Shown: positions 1 to 41,000 of the stretch, in pieces
Numbering within the stretch: position 1 is the stretch's first letter
Layout: each line of letters starts with the position of its first letter
From: Larus michahellis
Taxonomy: Eukaryota; Chordata; Aves; Charadriiformes; Laridae
NCBI RefSeq assembly: GCF_964199755.1
Contig: NC_133930.1
Span: 31,363,071 to 31,427,070 of the forward strand
Direction: 5' to 3'
DNA: 64,000 nucleotides
Notes under the pieces: model-generated
What the model saw: the letters and a program-made list of their open reading frames with translations, nothing else
The model's database searches: none
Told to the model about the DNA's origin: nothing
Program-made: the position numbers and the translations under genes

Positions 1-762
1 CGGCAAATGGACAAGCACTAATTAACATTGCCTCTTTTGCAAACAGTAGGTGAAAAAAGTTATGCTGTTTTATGTACTTACACTATGATGTCAAATCCTT
101 TTGGTGGCTGAGTTGATCCCCATTTCTGCACATAGCAGGGGGACTACATGCTCGACTACGGAGAGGCAAACTAATACTGAAATGCATAGTAAAGTGTACA
201 CAGTGAAACATAAGAACTCTTCCAGTGACATCCTGAGTGCCAGAATAAGTCCTTGCTGCTCATTTTGTATCAAAACTCCTAACGGACACCAACAGGCTGC
301 AGCAGTATTCATTCAGCTCTGCTTTATTTATTTCAGTGAGCATGCAGATCCTAGGCATTCTTCAGCCAAACCTAGTATTACCTAGTGTACCAAAGAGCAG
401 TTTCAACTATTACATAGTTGCCAGCTCATACAGCTTATTCCTATTTCAAATCTTTAATTCTAGTTCATAGGAGGATATCAGTAACATCACCATTTTAAAA
501 AAACAATGGTGGAGAAGCTAGCCTTCACTCAAAAAGATTGAAAGAATAGAAAAGACCAAATCATTAAACTAGTAGACATGTGACAAAATAAAGTTCTGTA
601 GTTTTGAAGAAACAAATCTTGTTTTCATAACCTTGCATTGAAGGTTTCTCTGTGTCAAATTTAATTGTAGAATCTTCGTCCACTTTTGGCTTGCACATTT
701 CCTTTAGAGATAAGGTTCTGGACTCATGTTAAGGAGCAAATGTCCAGAAAAAAATTTCCTAC
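1..762 (-). other. GLDC: GLDC intron 15 (partial)
   Basis: This stretch follows the donor of exon 15 on the minus strand. I looked for the next expected exon, which would encode a peptide beginning SGAQGEYAGLA, and did not find it, so the intron continues past the left edge. The short open frames here have no recognisable protein similarity. Confidence 0.7.
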
Positions 763-26882
<26,120 letters not shown>

Positions 26883-27200
26883 GTCGCCGCCGTTGTCCCC
26901 GTCGCCGCCGCCGGGCAGCCACACTTTGAGAGCAGGGGGGCGGCGCGGCGCGGCCCCCCCACCGCCGGCGCCAATGGGGCCCGGGGGCGGCGCCGCCATC
27001 GCCCCGCCTCGCCGCCACCTGCCCGCCCGTTCGTGTCCCCCCCCCCCACCTCGCCGCCGGGCCGCCCTGGGCGACCCTGACCCCGCTCCGCCCGGCCCCG
27101 GCTGCCGAGCATCCCCGCGGGCGGGACGGGACCGGCAGGGTCGGGGGGGGGTCGGGGCGGCGGCGCTGCCTCCCGGCTCGCCTGGGCAGACCCTGGTGGT

Positions 27201-30200
27201 GGTTTTCCTAGGAAACAGGGTTTTTCTCCACAAAAGCCTGGCTCGGGTGGAAAAATAAAAAAGGTTTCTGTGTTTCTGCAGCAGAGCGTGCGTTTGCTTT
27301 CAAGTTGCTAGCTTTTGGAGGGATAGTACATGCCACTTTCTATAGCCGTTACCGGTGGGGCTGGAGCGGGGGTTCGACTGCTTTAACTGCTGGCGATGTT
27401 AGTCTTGGGGAGCAGAGAAGTTAACTGGAACCCACCTTCCCCTCTGTTTCAGTTCTGCATCTCTGAGATAATACCAGCATAGTTACAAACTTTATTAACA
27501 GAACAAAGTGTAGCAACATTGAGGACATGTATTTGCATCAACATTTAAACAGAGTGACAATGAAAGAGAAAACCACATTCCCAAGATAGACATTGATTTA
27601 ACCTTAATTGTATCACAGATTTACTGTCTGTATTCTGAATTTAATGAGATAACTAATCACTACTTATGAACCTAAAAATAAATTTACTTTGCACCACAGA
27701 TCATTGACTCATGCAAGCTCTCTATTTCTGTAGTAAACATGGCATTACTCCTCTGATATAATCTGAATTATCTAAACTACCCCGTTGTGTTGGTAACTTT
27801 AACCACTGTGTATTTTTGGAGTAATGACTGAAGTGCCTGGTTTCACTGAACTCAGTTTTAGTTCAGTTTGAAAGCTATGCCTGGGAGGAGGAAGACTGGA
27901 GACATGTGCCACTGAACAAGGCAGTACCATCACAGCGTGCCCACTTCATCTGGAAACCACCACTTCTGGAGTGATTTTTTAAGCCACTCTATGGCTAAAG
28001 CTTTCTCCTTCAGAAACTCAGGACAGACTTTACCTTAGCATGGCGTATGTGCAATTACTGTGGCAGGGATACAAGCCTGGCTTAGGTGCTTATCAGTTAG
28101 CCAGCTCTCTAGCTGCCTCCGGAAAACTGTATTAAGGCCTTAACAAGCAAAAGAGGAACCTTGAACAAGAGATGCAATAGAAAAGGAAGCTTTGACGTCA
28201 AATCAACAAAACCTAGCTAGTCTTGTAGCTTCAAAGAAATCTATCACTTCAAAGTACGTAGCCAACAAACCCAGCTGTTTTCTGCATGTACATCAGCAGA
28301 AGGAAGGTTTCCTGCAAGAGAGGACAGGATTGCAAACCAGTGTCTTGCTATTAAAGCTATCTGAGCAAAGCTCAAAGATGCATATGCCTTGGCCTAATGA
28401 GCTGATATCAAACAACTTGCTATGTAGCTGCTAGGGATGTCAGTTTTGTTAGATAAAGCACAAAACTCTGAAGAGGAATGCCCTGTATAATTTAAATTAA
28501 AATGACATGGTATATGTACTCTTCTTAACAGTGATATTTTTTAGCTTTATTTGAATGCCACAATAAGAAGGACAAAACTCCTGCAATCTGCCTTGACTCC
28601 AGTTGTGATTTAGTTAAAAACTCTTTGCAGTTCTAATACTACAAGGTTTATGGGTGGTGTTGGATTCTTTGTTGATGTTGGTTTTTTGTTTAAGTCATGA
28701 GCTATCACAATAAGAAAATTGTGTTGTATTCTTTTAAGATTCACTTCCGTTCCCTCCTATCACCCAAAGCTGAAAGTCTGTTCCAGCTGATATGCTTCTG
28801 CACCACTGTATCACAGAACACAAAGAATGGGTCAGACTGCAGTGTTACCGGTAACAATACCCTATTTCTAACACTGGCAAATTACAGCTACCTAAGGAGG
28901 AATACAAGACTAGGACAAAAAGATGTATTGATACCACTCTGCAATATTTCTACAGTCAGTTAGCATCCTGGGATTCCTGCATTTAGGAGTTACCAATGTG
29001 CCTTTTTCCCAAATTTGTTCAGCTGCCAATTGAACCCATGTAAACTGTTAGTGGAATAAATACAACAGCTCACTGTTCAAGAGTAGTCACTTTCTTTCTC
29101 AATCTACTATTCCTTAAAGTCATGAAAAGCACTCATAATGTTAAGGAGATTGCAACAAGTGAAAAAACCCAAATCATGCGGGTATCAGTTTCAGACTGAC
29201 TCTGACATATGCTGACTTCTGTCCTGACGCAAGATTTTTTCTGTAGAAATTCCGTAACAGAAAGAAAGGTTTTAGCAGTTTAAATTACCACTTCCACTGA
29301 TAAGTTACTGGCCATCATCAGTATTTTCAAAAGTCTCTAATATATCAAGTGAGGAATGCCTACCAAATGGTCTCTTAATGGCCAAGCTTATTTTAAGCGT
29401 CAATCCAGATAGAGAACACCCTCATTAACACTCTACCTTTCTTATAACAAAATAATCTTAAAATGCAGGGGCACAAGAGGTGGGAGAGTTTAGCTGTATC
29501 TAATTCAATACTGAAGATCATCTAAATTTCTACCGATAATGATTTGGAGGGTTTATATATACATATATATAAAAATCTCATTTCCCACCACCAATCCTTA
29601 AAGATGTAAATGAAAACAGATTGCAAACATATTTTTATGTATATTTTATGCATATGCTTGTTATCAAATATTTTATTCCTTAGAGAATAAAAGGTAAAAT
29701 ATGCAGTTGCTCCTGCTTTTGGGTTTGTACTGTAAACATTGCTACCTTTAATTTGAGACATCTTTACAACAGTTTTTTCTGTTTATGAAATGTAGTTGTC
29801 ATTACACATAATGAACAATACAGGTGTTGACCTAATAGATCAAGCTAGGAATTGCTTAATTTTATTCCTAAACTTACTATTTAAGTGAAGTAGCACTACA
29901 TCATGCATCTTTCACAAGCAGTTAGCAACTGCTACTAGTGGGGAGAAATTACTTCTCACCAGTACATCTTCATATGCCAGTATTTACCAAATGAGGACTG
30001 AATTGACACCTGTTTGTTTTTTTGATCCCTTTCCACCAGTAAAATTTAAGAGCTCCATGAACAGCATGCAATGTGTACCCAGGAAACAGTTTTCATGTCC
30101 CTAAACTTAACAGAGCATTTTCATGATATGATGCACAAACATCAGAACGTGCAGTAGGATAGGCAATGTCATGCTGAGGGCAGATCACCAGTCAACTATC

Positions 30201-31280
30201 TATTTCTGAACCCCATAATAGCCCCAGGAGCTCAATGCAGCCACTGCTGCCAAAGGGCCAGGAGCCATTTTTGCAGTCTTTACCTGCTACTGTTTTTTCA
30301 TTGATCATAAAATAAAATATGCACTACTACATAACACAGCTGACGTGGTGGATTTCTCATGGATCATAAAGGTTTGGGTTTCGGGCTTCCATCCTCCACA
30401 AAAGACTAGGCAACATTATCACACCAGGTAACACAGTATCATGTTGCTTCTTTAGGAGCCATAGTCAAGTTTCCTCAGTGAGATGTTTGCTATGTAAACA
30501 TCTTAGTGTTATATTAATATATATTCAAGCTTTTAAGCAGATCTTCTTTAACTGACAGTTCCTTCTTTAACTGACAGTCCCCGAGTGATACAGTATTTTA
30601 TTTGTTCTGAACGCAGAAGTATCCCTGCACCTTGATTAGAGGTGTAATTGCAATTTCAAATTTATTTGTTTTCAGTTATTTGATAAACTGGAGCTAAAGT
30701 GAAACTGAACTGTGCTTCCTCCCAAGTAAGTGTTTTTACTCACATGCACATCCATACCTTCAGCATCTTCAGGGTGCAGCTTTCATTTTAGTTGTGGTGT
30801 TGGAAATATAATCCTTAACAAATCTGGTATGTTCCACACTTGCTAAGTCAATAGAACAGACTTAGAATATTCTACAACTCCATATCATAAATCTCAAAGT
30901 ATATTTCATATCACAAAGGAATAATAATTAAATATTGGTACAACAAATTCTGTGAAATCAAATGCATGCATTTCTCCTCTTCAGAGTTAATGTAGCAAGC
31001 AAAACTATTTGAGCTCTGTATATTTCTTAGATATACATTTACAGATGCAGGTGGATATAAAATCTACTACCTTTCCTGTCGATGTTTAAATATCAGATAT
31101 AGGTTCCTTTCTCATATCAAATAAACTGCTAGCATGATCTTTTTGACAGGGAAGAATGACACAGAGAGGTCTGATAAGGAAGTAAAGGGCTGTGAAGAAA
31201 GAAAATAAAGGAGAAGGAAAAGAAGTTAAAAAAAATCCCTAAGAGGTGTGGGAGATAGGATCATCTAAGTATCCTTCAAA
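27201..31280. other. Intergenic DNA upstream of GLDC
   Basis: AT-rich DNA with no coding region I can support. A 19-base unit is repeated in tandem at 30543-30580 (ttctttaactgacag core). A TA-rich patch, tatatatacatatatat, lies near 29554. Confidence 0.6.
30543..30580. repeat. Two-copy 19-base tandem repeat
   Basis: The units at 30543-30561 and 30562-30580 share cttctttaactgacagt and differ only at the end. Confidence 0.85.
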
Positions 31281-31284
31281 AATT

Positions 31285-31990
31285 ACCTTGGAGTAAAGTC
31301 CTTCCAATCCCACTTCTTGTGTGGGCAAATGGCTGAAGAAGGCAAGTGTCTGAAGGTTTTTAAGGTACAAGGTTTCTCTGTTTCCTCTGTCATGGAGCAG
31401 CAAGGACCCGCTTTTCCCTCAGGGCAGGTGCTCCAGGAGTAAGGGGTGACTCCAGAGCAGGCAGGGTTGTCCCTGGCAGGGCATGGTCCCACAGGGTCTG
31501 GTCATAGCAGGGTGAAACAGATGCTTGCAGTTGGATCCACTGACAGTCTCAGGCAAGTGATGAACCAGGTCAAGGGTCCACCCAGGGACTCCAGGCAGGA
31601 GCAAAAGGAGATGAGACCAGAGACAGGACTAGGGACAAGGTTTCGGGTTGAATCTGAAGTCCATTCAGCAGTCAGGGCTAGACAGTGGACAACGGACATC
31701 TGAGGAACACATCCAGGAGAGAAGCTAGCTACCGTGTAGGTTTGAGGTCCATCCAGACCGCAGGGCCAGACTAGTCTGTAGACCAGCACTCTGGCAAGAT
31801 AGCTGAGGGCTTGGGGCTGAGACAAAATGAAGACCCTGGGTTCACAGGCAGTGGGTGCCCTGTGTGAGGCTGGTCAGGGCCAGTAGGTCCTACAGATGCA
31901 CTTGGGGCCCTGACTTTCTCCTCTAACAGCTGAGACAACCATACAGTTAGCTTGCCTTTGCCTACAGGCTTTTGAATTATTTTAAAAACT
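31285..31990. repeat. Unclassified GC-richer block, probable interspersed repeat
   Basis: About 700 bases are richer in G+C than the DNA on either side and rich in cagg, ccag and ggtcc words. Short motifs recur, such as aggtccatccagac and ggtccacccagggac, and aggactagggacaag and gagacaggac. The open frames (60-107 codons on both strands) have no recognisable similarity. It reads like an old interspersed element, but the family is unknown to me. Confidence 0.35.
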
Positions 31991-32049
31991 CCTGAATTAT
32001 TCCAGTCCTCTGGCAAACAAAAGGTCTCTTAACCCTTCAACACAAGTTA

Positions 32050-35000
32050 AACATTTTTGCTGTGCCATTGCCTTTTATGTTTGGAGTTGGGGATATCCAC
32101 AGAGAAGATAAAGTGAATTAACTTCAAATATCACTGGTTTGTTCTCTGCCTGCCACCTTGCTCCCTCATGCTGTGACTAACTGAACTGCCAGACATCTCT
32201 GGCATGGCCAAGCAGGCCAGCTGCTGCCGCGTCTCCATGCAAAACACCTCTCCTTCCTGAAAACTGTCGGATTACAATGGAATATGTGGTTTTGTTGTTG
32301 TGGATTTTTTTAAATTTTTTTTCCTTGTTATCACTGCCATTTCTAACAGATGTATTTGTCAAAATCTGCTGGCAATCCTTACAAAAGCCTACCACTCACC
32401 TCTGTAAATCTTCTAAAGGAGAAGGCCAGGAGGATCTACACTGTTTTTCTTACAAAGTCAGAATTATTTGCTGCTGAGTGGGTGTTTTTCTAGTCTTTCT
32501 TTTTGTCTCTTGCTCTTTTTTAACTTGGTTCAAAGGTAAGATTGATAGACCTTGAATGCAAATTTAGTTACTTAATACTGGATACGTTAAACCTCTTATC
32601 ATGTTATTTGTGTCCATTGGCTTTTAAATACTGAATATGACTATATGATTAGAGCATTGCCTATACAAATACTTTATATCAGTAGATGTTATCTATTAGG
32701 AAGACCTATGTAATAGACATTGCATTGCAAGAACTTCTCTTGCCCAATCTAGTTTTATTAGGCAATAAAAAAGTTCTCTCTGGCACAAAGAGGCCTGTAT
32801 ACTGCTGACCCTAACAGGTGTATCATGACGACAAGGTACTGAGATATTCTTTGGGAAATAAACATCTGTCCTCTCTTATTCTTATCTAGGAGTTAAAGGT
32901 ATTATGCAACAAAGTACGCAGATTTTGAAAATTCAGGAAGTCTAAAAGGTTATTTTTCAGAAGACTCACTTTTGCATATGTATGGGGGTTTATTATTTTT
33001 GCATTAGAAATGGAATTATAAAGTTTGTTCATACTTCAGATTCAAACTGCTGAAACAACAGCTTCAGCAAAAACTTAACTTTTCTTCAGAAAAAAAGATC
33101 TCAGATCCCAGCTGTCTGGATCTTCAGTTTAACAGGTGTTAATGAAACCAAACATTAGTTTGAAAAACATTGAATAAAAATCCTCCCCCCTTTGCAAGAT
33201 CAGGTCACAGCTCATCTTTCAGTGTTTTTGTCTTTTCCAGAGTTTGAACAGAATCACTTAGCAATAGCATATCAATTACAAAGCCATTTTCCTCTGCCCT
33301 GTTTGAGGTAAAGATTTATGAAGTCCTCCTTATAAATCACAGAAACTCCAATAAGGGCATACCTCTTTCCCCTTTGCAGCTCAACGCACAAGATTTGGGA
33401 AGAAGGAATCTTGCAGTTCCTCACACCGCAAAGCTTCTACGGGAGTTTTTGAGTCCTTATCTGCTTAAAGTGGGATGCTGTCATGATTTATGATTTTAAG
33501 ATATTGCTTAAACCAGTTCTGCAAACGAAATAAGTGATTCCATCAAAATATATTTTCTCTCAGGTTGTAGGTGGCCTATAATCAGTCACGGCATTTTGTT
33601 TGAACACAATGTGACTATACCTACATATACACAGATTAGCCCATATAGCTGCAGATGAAGTTTAATTGATTGAATCAATCTAAGATTTCATTATACCGAG
33701 TCCAGCCTAAAAAGGTTATTTGGTCGAATAAGTTTATCTGGCCTGCTAATGGATCATAGAAGATGATCATCATGGTCAGCACAATGTAGGAAGCGAGACT
33801 GCACAACCAGCATAGTTGAGTGAAAGAAATGGAACTGGTTCTTCTGATAACCAACCAGCAGCTGCTAAGATTGGTTCAGCTATCTTCTTGAAGTACATTT
33901 GGAATTGATTAAAGTACCTGATATTTTACAAACTCCTAATGAATACAGCTATGTGAGCTCTTAAACATAGACCAGGATTGAATCAGCACTGAAGAATCTG
34001 GCTCTGAAATCAAAACTGAATAAATACTTTAATGTTACATAATGTCTTAGTTAACATATAACTTAGAAAAAGCTTGAAATGTTGCAATGGCTTAGTTCTG
34101 GTATTAGATATCTTTTTGCTGTTTCTGTTAAAAAAACGGAAAGTAAAACTACCAAACATGGCTAAAATATAAGCTTTTAAACAGATCAGTTCACACTTCC
34201 TAGAGGCTTCTTAGGACTCAGCCATACCTGCTGTAAACATTCCAGCTACAGTAAGCATGCTTTACTTTGAGATGGCATGATCTGACCATGACCGACCGTT
34301 CACTTATGCTCCCTGAATCCCTCAGGGCTTGCACATGATTTGTACAGCTGTGATTCTGCAGCTCTGGCCAGAGCCGTGCAATAATGGTTCAGTGCAGTGG
34401 TGCATTAACACACTTCTCCTCTTAACAGAACTCTTTAACGTGATAATGAGCCTCAACTAATTCAGAAATTTGTTATTTTGTGGAGTATGGTGAGGGAAAG
34501 TCCTGTCTCAGGTGGAGAAGGAACAATGCTCAGACCTTGGGGAGCAACTGGAAAGCTAGACTGCAGTAACGAGCTGAAAAATGCAGCTTGGGTTATCTAC
34601 TTTACAGACCACAGTTGACACGAAATGCTGGTCACTGTCTGTATGGTTTATGTGGAAGGAGGGTGATGGAATAAGCAACCAATGAGAGCAGGGATCGAGA
34701 CAGGACTGAGCAGTGTCGAAGAATAAGAGAAAAGAGCTAAGGGGAGTTAAGGATAATAGTAACTGTAGTGCTGAGGAAAAAAAAATAATAAATCAAGTAA
34801 TTGCCTATTTTCTAAATAAGTCATGTGTCCTAGGGAGACAACAGTGACTTTAAATATTCTAAAAATATATTCCAATACATATATCTAGAGACTAGATGAA
34901 ACCTGCAGAGGAAATCCTAAATCTTCATGATTTTTAGTGTTTCATTTTGTTTGGATGCAAAATATAGAAGATAGGTCATATTCTGTAATTAAAATAGCAT

Positions 35001-38000
35001 GGCAGTACACAATGATGGGGGAATCTGAGAAATCTCAGATGCTACTAAGAATTCCTTTGCTGTATTTTAACATAATGACATGGAAAGGGCCTCCTATCAC
35101 ATATAATTTTTGCATTACAGCCATTCTCTCAACGAGTGACATGGCAAAACGTTAACTAATAGATGAACAGAAGCAAAAGGGAGTTAGAATTTCCATAGAA
35201 CTAGCATCTGAAAATTATATAGTTTCATATTACGTCTGCTCTTATGAAACACTGTACCTGTTATCCATGGATTAATCTGAAATGTGTATCTTGATTTTCC
35301 AATGGACACTGAATTGATTAAAAGCAGTCTGTTAATTTATTACTGTAGTGATGAGAACATTAGAGATCACCATCTTCTAACAGTGCTAATATATTAGCCT
35401 GCCTAAGTGCAAATATTTAAAATGTATCTTCTCTGTGCTTACGTTTACCAGTTGCAAAATGGCATTATGCAACTCTGTCTTTGGCAATCTTTTTAAAAAG
35501 CTGAAATAAATAATAGGACCAACTCACCTTTACTTTTTACTTGATTAAGGTTAACATAACCCAGAAGCAGGGTCTATGAAAATTTTTCAGAGGGAAAGAG
35601 CACAATTGCACTTCCTCATCTGAGCATAAGGAGCTTCCAGAAACAAAAACCCAATGATACTCCTTACTGCTTCAACAGAATACTTGCCCTCTGTTGATGA
35701 ACATCAACTCTAGGATATAATTAAAAGAGCGAAATAAGTCTTTTAAAGAAACAGTCTAGGCTCAGTAGCAGGGAAAACAGTGGGCAAGGAGCATTGACTA
35801 ATACAGACTGTATCTTCTTGCCTAAGCAATTTTTAATCAAGGTAAGCAATATACACAGTTAAATGGGACTTAGTACTCAGAAACTCTTAAAGTAATAAAA
35901 TGCAATAGTGGCAATGAAATGCAAAAAATAGATTCTGTTTCCCTGGTCATATCTCATTGTATTAACTCCTTTAGTCATATATGAAATAATCAAAGAATTG
36001 AAGTCAGGTCACCCATTATTAAGAAGTAGATAGTAGAACCTGAAAAATTATTACCTTCCATTTTAAATTTCTGACCAGTACCAAGTAATATGTGTCACAT
36101 TTCTCTAGTTTATGAACTAGCCTGAAAATTTCAGTAATTACTAAGTAGAAAATAATAGAAGAAAAGGACAATGGATGAGGAGACCTGAAATAATTACACA
36201 GAGTTAAGACACTTTAAAGCACTATAATGACCTGCAGAGCAAGAGTAACTGATCTATGAAAACATACATGAACAGTAAAATTTATGAACACAACAATTAA
36301 ATGTTCAATAAAATAGATGGTCGTCCAGTGAAAAACGGAGAATTTACAACACTCTGTTTAACTAAAAAAATCTGAGAATTACAGCTTGAGGGATTATTTT
36401 TCCTTCTAAGATGATTTTAATTGTCTTTTAGTCCCATTCAGAAGTCAATGCAGATACATCTGTATCTGTGCAGATAAGAACGCAAAACATCTCAGAACTC
36501 TCCCTGTGGGTACCTTAAGCTACTTGCATAAATTTATTTGCTGCCCTATAAAATATGAAGTAAACTATTCACTAGTAAATAATGTAAAACTGGTTATTTC
36601 TTTTTCCAGTTCTCATGAATGGGATTCTTCATCATCTGTTTAAAAAAGACCCAGTAGAGTCCAACATACTGTCAGTCATACGATTGTACTTAACAGAGAA
36701 AACAAAACTCTTTGCAAGAATTTAAAAGTTAATGTAAAATCTAACATCCCTTGTGTCTCCAACTCCCCCCCCCCAAAAAAAAATCTGTGTCTTGACCCCC
36801 ATCCCTTTCCCCCGCAATGATCCAGTCATATCTCACTATATGCTCCTCTGCCCTGCAGAACTTGCTGAATTTGTTTTGATAGTGGATTTAGAAGCAGAAC
36901 GCTGTTGGTTTATAAACTATTTCCTTTACACTTGTTACGGGTTGAATAAATCCTAACCCTCTTCACGGTCCTTGCCTCCCGATGTATCTCAGTATTCCTC
37001 TTTGCCAGTTTTAGAGGGCTTCAGGGAGCTAAAGGGCCATGGAAAGGCCATGGGGATGGAGTGAGGGAGAGCTTTTGGTGGGAGACGGTCTGCCTGCTTC
37101 ACTGGTAAGTAAATACTATCAGCATGTGCTTGGGCTTGTCAAAGAACGGTATGTTAAATTTGAGCGCCACTTTGCATTGATTTAGACAGATATACAAATA
37201 GTTCACAGAGCTGTAATGGATACCATGCCAGTTTCAAAAATAACAATAAACAGGGTGAGAAATATTTGTTTCATAGCTGTTTTTAGAACTAACACCAATG
37301 AAAAGCACTATTTTAATGCTTCCTATCTTTCAAACTTGGTCAATTTTGTTCTGAAATGTGGCCAATATTTTGTACTTTTTGTTTATCCAGGACTGTTGAA
37401 TGACCCTAATTTTCAGTTAAATACAGAACTGGTATTTACTAGGGGATGAAAATATTTCAATTTATTAGCAAAGTGCCTTCCTTTTACCTTTCTGCTCCAC
37501 GAAAATCTGTGAAAATTAAATCATTACCATCCTATCTTCCATAGCTCATATGTTTTTTCCAACAACTCATATTCTATTTTAACACACTGCCACTGCTTTT
37601 TACTTTATATGGAATAGAATATTTTTCTCTTTGTAGATAGCTACCAGTATATTTTTTTCCCCCACAAATAAAAAATAAGAAGCTGAGTATCTCCCTTCCC
37701 ATGATCATCTCATGTGCCAAGTGCAGCTTGTTTCCCATGCTTTTATACTTTTATATTCTTCTGTAATGGACGTGGTTGTTTTGTCCTACCTCTCTTTAGC
37801 CCTCTAGATCAGTTAAGCGGTCCAAGGGTTGGTGCTAGAGCCCAATGAAACAAAAGTGTTTCCAGCTTCTCACTATTCAAGAGAGATGGCTGTCAGACTA
37901 TATAGTTGTCTAACTATGTGAGATCGAATCTTTTCAATTTTTTCTTAAGGGTGGCATTTTGTTCTACCAGTGATCGTAACTTTTGGTACGACATATGTAC

Positions 38001-41000
38001 CCGTGAAATGGGCTTGATTATACTTTGAAGTTTGTTGAGCTTCAGATGACAAAAAACAAACAGCCAGAAAAAGTATTAAAAATTGCCATGAGTTACAAAC
38101 TCATAGTGTTTGTAATTTTTTAACTGGTAATGTTTGTAAAGGGGTGAAGAAATCAACTAGGCAAGAAAGGGAATTAATGTATTTAATACTTTTCTACCCA
38201 GAATAACAGGAAGGATACTGAAAAAAATTTTCAAATCCTTCTTCCTTCTGGCATAAACTCTGCCAAACAGGGAAGAAGTTTACTTGCTGTACTGGCAACC
38301 TTTTCCTATAATCAGTGCTTTAGTGCAGGAATAGGAGATTGGTGCTCCATCCTCCAAACTCTGTTCAGGCTTGCACCCAGCAGCTACACCACATGGCAGC
38401 AGGCAGAATCCTAGAAATCAGATTATTTCAAAAACTTGCCTTTGATGCTCAAGCTGGGAAAATGAAGGTATTAGTGCATTTCAGAGAGTCTAGTTTCTAC
38501 AGACTAAAATTACCCTTGTCTTAGCTCTTTTGTTTTTTTCCCCTTATATACCTTTCCTTTTTCTACTTCTTTTGGTTTCTAGGTTCTGCTCTGCTGTTCC
38601 CATTTTCCTTTTGTTTTCTTCAGTTTTCTTTTACAGCAGCATCCCCCTTGCTCTGTTACTACCTTTGCTTAATAACATTTACCTTCTTTCCTCCTTCTTA
38701 TAGGTAGAAACACCAGTCTGAGACCTCACTAAACACAACCACGCACTCTTTATTTACATTTCATCTTCTGTTTTTACACATCTTTACATATAAACTACTT
38801 AATAGCTCATATTTTTATATTCTGTGTATCAAAATAATGGCACTGATTAAGCCACCTTCTTTTCTTCAAACCCATAGGCATAAATTCTAATGCACATGGG
38901 TCTCTATAGAGGTAACTATAATCTTTGCTTTTAAAAACCCCTCATACAATAAGCAATACCTAGGAAGTCTAGTTATGATTACTGTCTTCCTCCTCTGCTA
39001 CTTGTGGTATTAGATTTCACTATCGCTGTATTATTTGGGAAAACTAGCTTTAGTGTTCTACTGTACCATAATATCGTATTGATACATAATTCAGCATTAC
39101 AATTTTTTTTAAGTTAACTGTAAGTTATTTGTTGATAAGACATGAAAAGTCTTATCTCTAGTGCTGCAGTAACTCTCTTGTTAAGAAAGAGGAAACTTTA
39201 CTTTTCCATCTTTTTTTTTCCTGTTCTCATTTGTGAGCTTCCTCCTCCTTCTTGGATGATGAATCATTTCATCTTGCTAATCATGCAGGAAACCATCTTT
39301 CTTTTTCTGGGTTAGTTTTCTGCTTAGTTAATGATCTTGATCAGCTAACAAAGAAGTCTAGAAAGTGGTGGGAGTGTCTCAAAGTGAGAGAGGGAGAAGC
39401 TGTTAGATCCATACGTTATCTGCTGAAATTGCAGTCTTAGTGTTAGGATTTCCATTTACTAAAATAAGAGTAGTAACCTAAAATGCCTTAAGTGTCTTTC
39501 AATAGTTTTGGCTGGAGTAGGGAAAATGGACTTTATTGTACAGGATTCTTCATTTTGCCAGAGTCAGGTCCTCAATCATTTGGATTTCATTCTTTGTAAA
39601 ACCATCCGTAAATTAACCTGAAAACACTTACTTACAAGATATATGAAAATAAGTAACAGGCATTCGAGATTGTTTTTTTTGTAGCCTTCTTCCTACCTCA
39701 AAAGGAAGAGAAATATATAAGGCAGGTTCATGCCAACACTTTGGACTAGGCTGTTTCAAAGCTTCACAAACCATAAACCACGTCTTGCCATTTGCTCTTA
39801 CACTGCCAATTAGTGTAGTCTGATGACTATTAGAAATCTGATGAGCGTCCAATAGTGACACTCATGAGAGCTGGTTGCCATAGCTGTCAGACCTAACCTG
39901 TATTTCATTTTGCCTTGGAGTAGAGGAATGCAGTACCTTCTGGCAATGCTGGGGCCAACTATTCTCAGTGTTAACCACTGCCTCGTCAGTGTCCCATCTG
40001 TTTGTAAGCTTGCCTTCCTTTTTTTTTGATTTCCCTTTTTTTTCGATTTCTCTTTTTTTTCCCAGCTTACCAAGTTCCTTGTGTGGTTGCAACCGCAAAT
40101 AAGCAGCAATGTTGCAGGGTACAGTAACTGTTATTACATAGGAGTGTTTACAGCAATTTGACAGAGAGGCTAAGAATGCTGGGGTTGCAGGATGTTAGGA
40201 AAGATGGGAAGCTCAGAGCAGCTCATTTAATTTCTGTATAAATCAAACGTGTATTCATGTGATCTCTCTCTCAGCAAGACCACCAAAAAAGGAAGGGAAA
40301 AAAGGTATTTCCATCTACAGCTGGATACTGTTAGCAGGACTTTTTCTAAAGAATGTAGGAATTCCCAGAATGCCTTTTAAACTGGATAGCAGAGAAGCAC
40401 AGCCTACAACTATGAAAGGACTTAGCTTCCTTCTATCCAGTTGTTGTTTTAGGGTGTGAGACTCTTCTCATTAATCAGATTTCTTAACAGTATCTCCTTT
40501 AATCTGAACAGAAATGATTGAGTGAAGTGCTATTTTAAAATATATTTTTAAATATATAAAAAGAGTTTAAGAGACAAACAAATGAAAAGTGGTACTAATA
40601 AAAGGATGCAGACGGACAATGAGAACCACATAATTAGTGATGCCTTGCACTGATCACTACTGAAAATGAAAGATGTCATTTTCAAGGCAGAAAGATGCCT
40701 TCTGTTCACACCAGGTGCCTGGTGCTTTTGTGACATCTCTGCACTGAAGAGCCCTTTCTATGTACTGATTCAATCTCCTAATCTATCAGAAAATTATTTT
40801 TTTTTTTAATCACTTGATTAATAAGATGAGTCAACTCAAATGGAGGGTCTAGTAAGCTCCAGAGCTGATGCAAGATAAGTGATGTAAGCAAGTGTGTGGG
40901 GCTGCGCGTAAAAGAAATGTGATCTCATCTCAGTAGAGGCATGCTGTTGGATTGACCTAAACTGTGTTAAGAGAAATACCCCATATTCAACACAAACACC

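Noticed and set aside
1-762. GLDC exon 16
   Set aside because: No reading frame here resembles the expected GAQGEYAGLATIRAYLN segment on the minus strand.
31446-32016. Overlapping 66-107-codon frames in the 31-kb GC-richer block
   Set aside because: Frames are open on both strands at once, which fits composition rather than coding. I kept it as an unclassified repeat.
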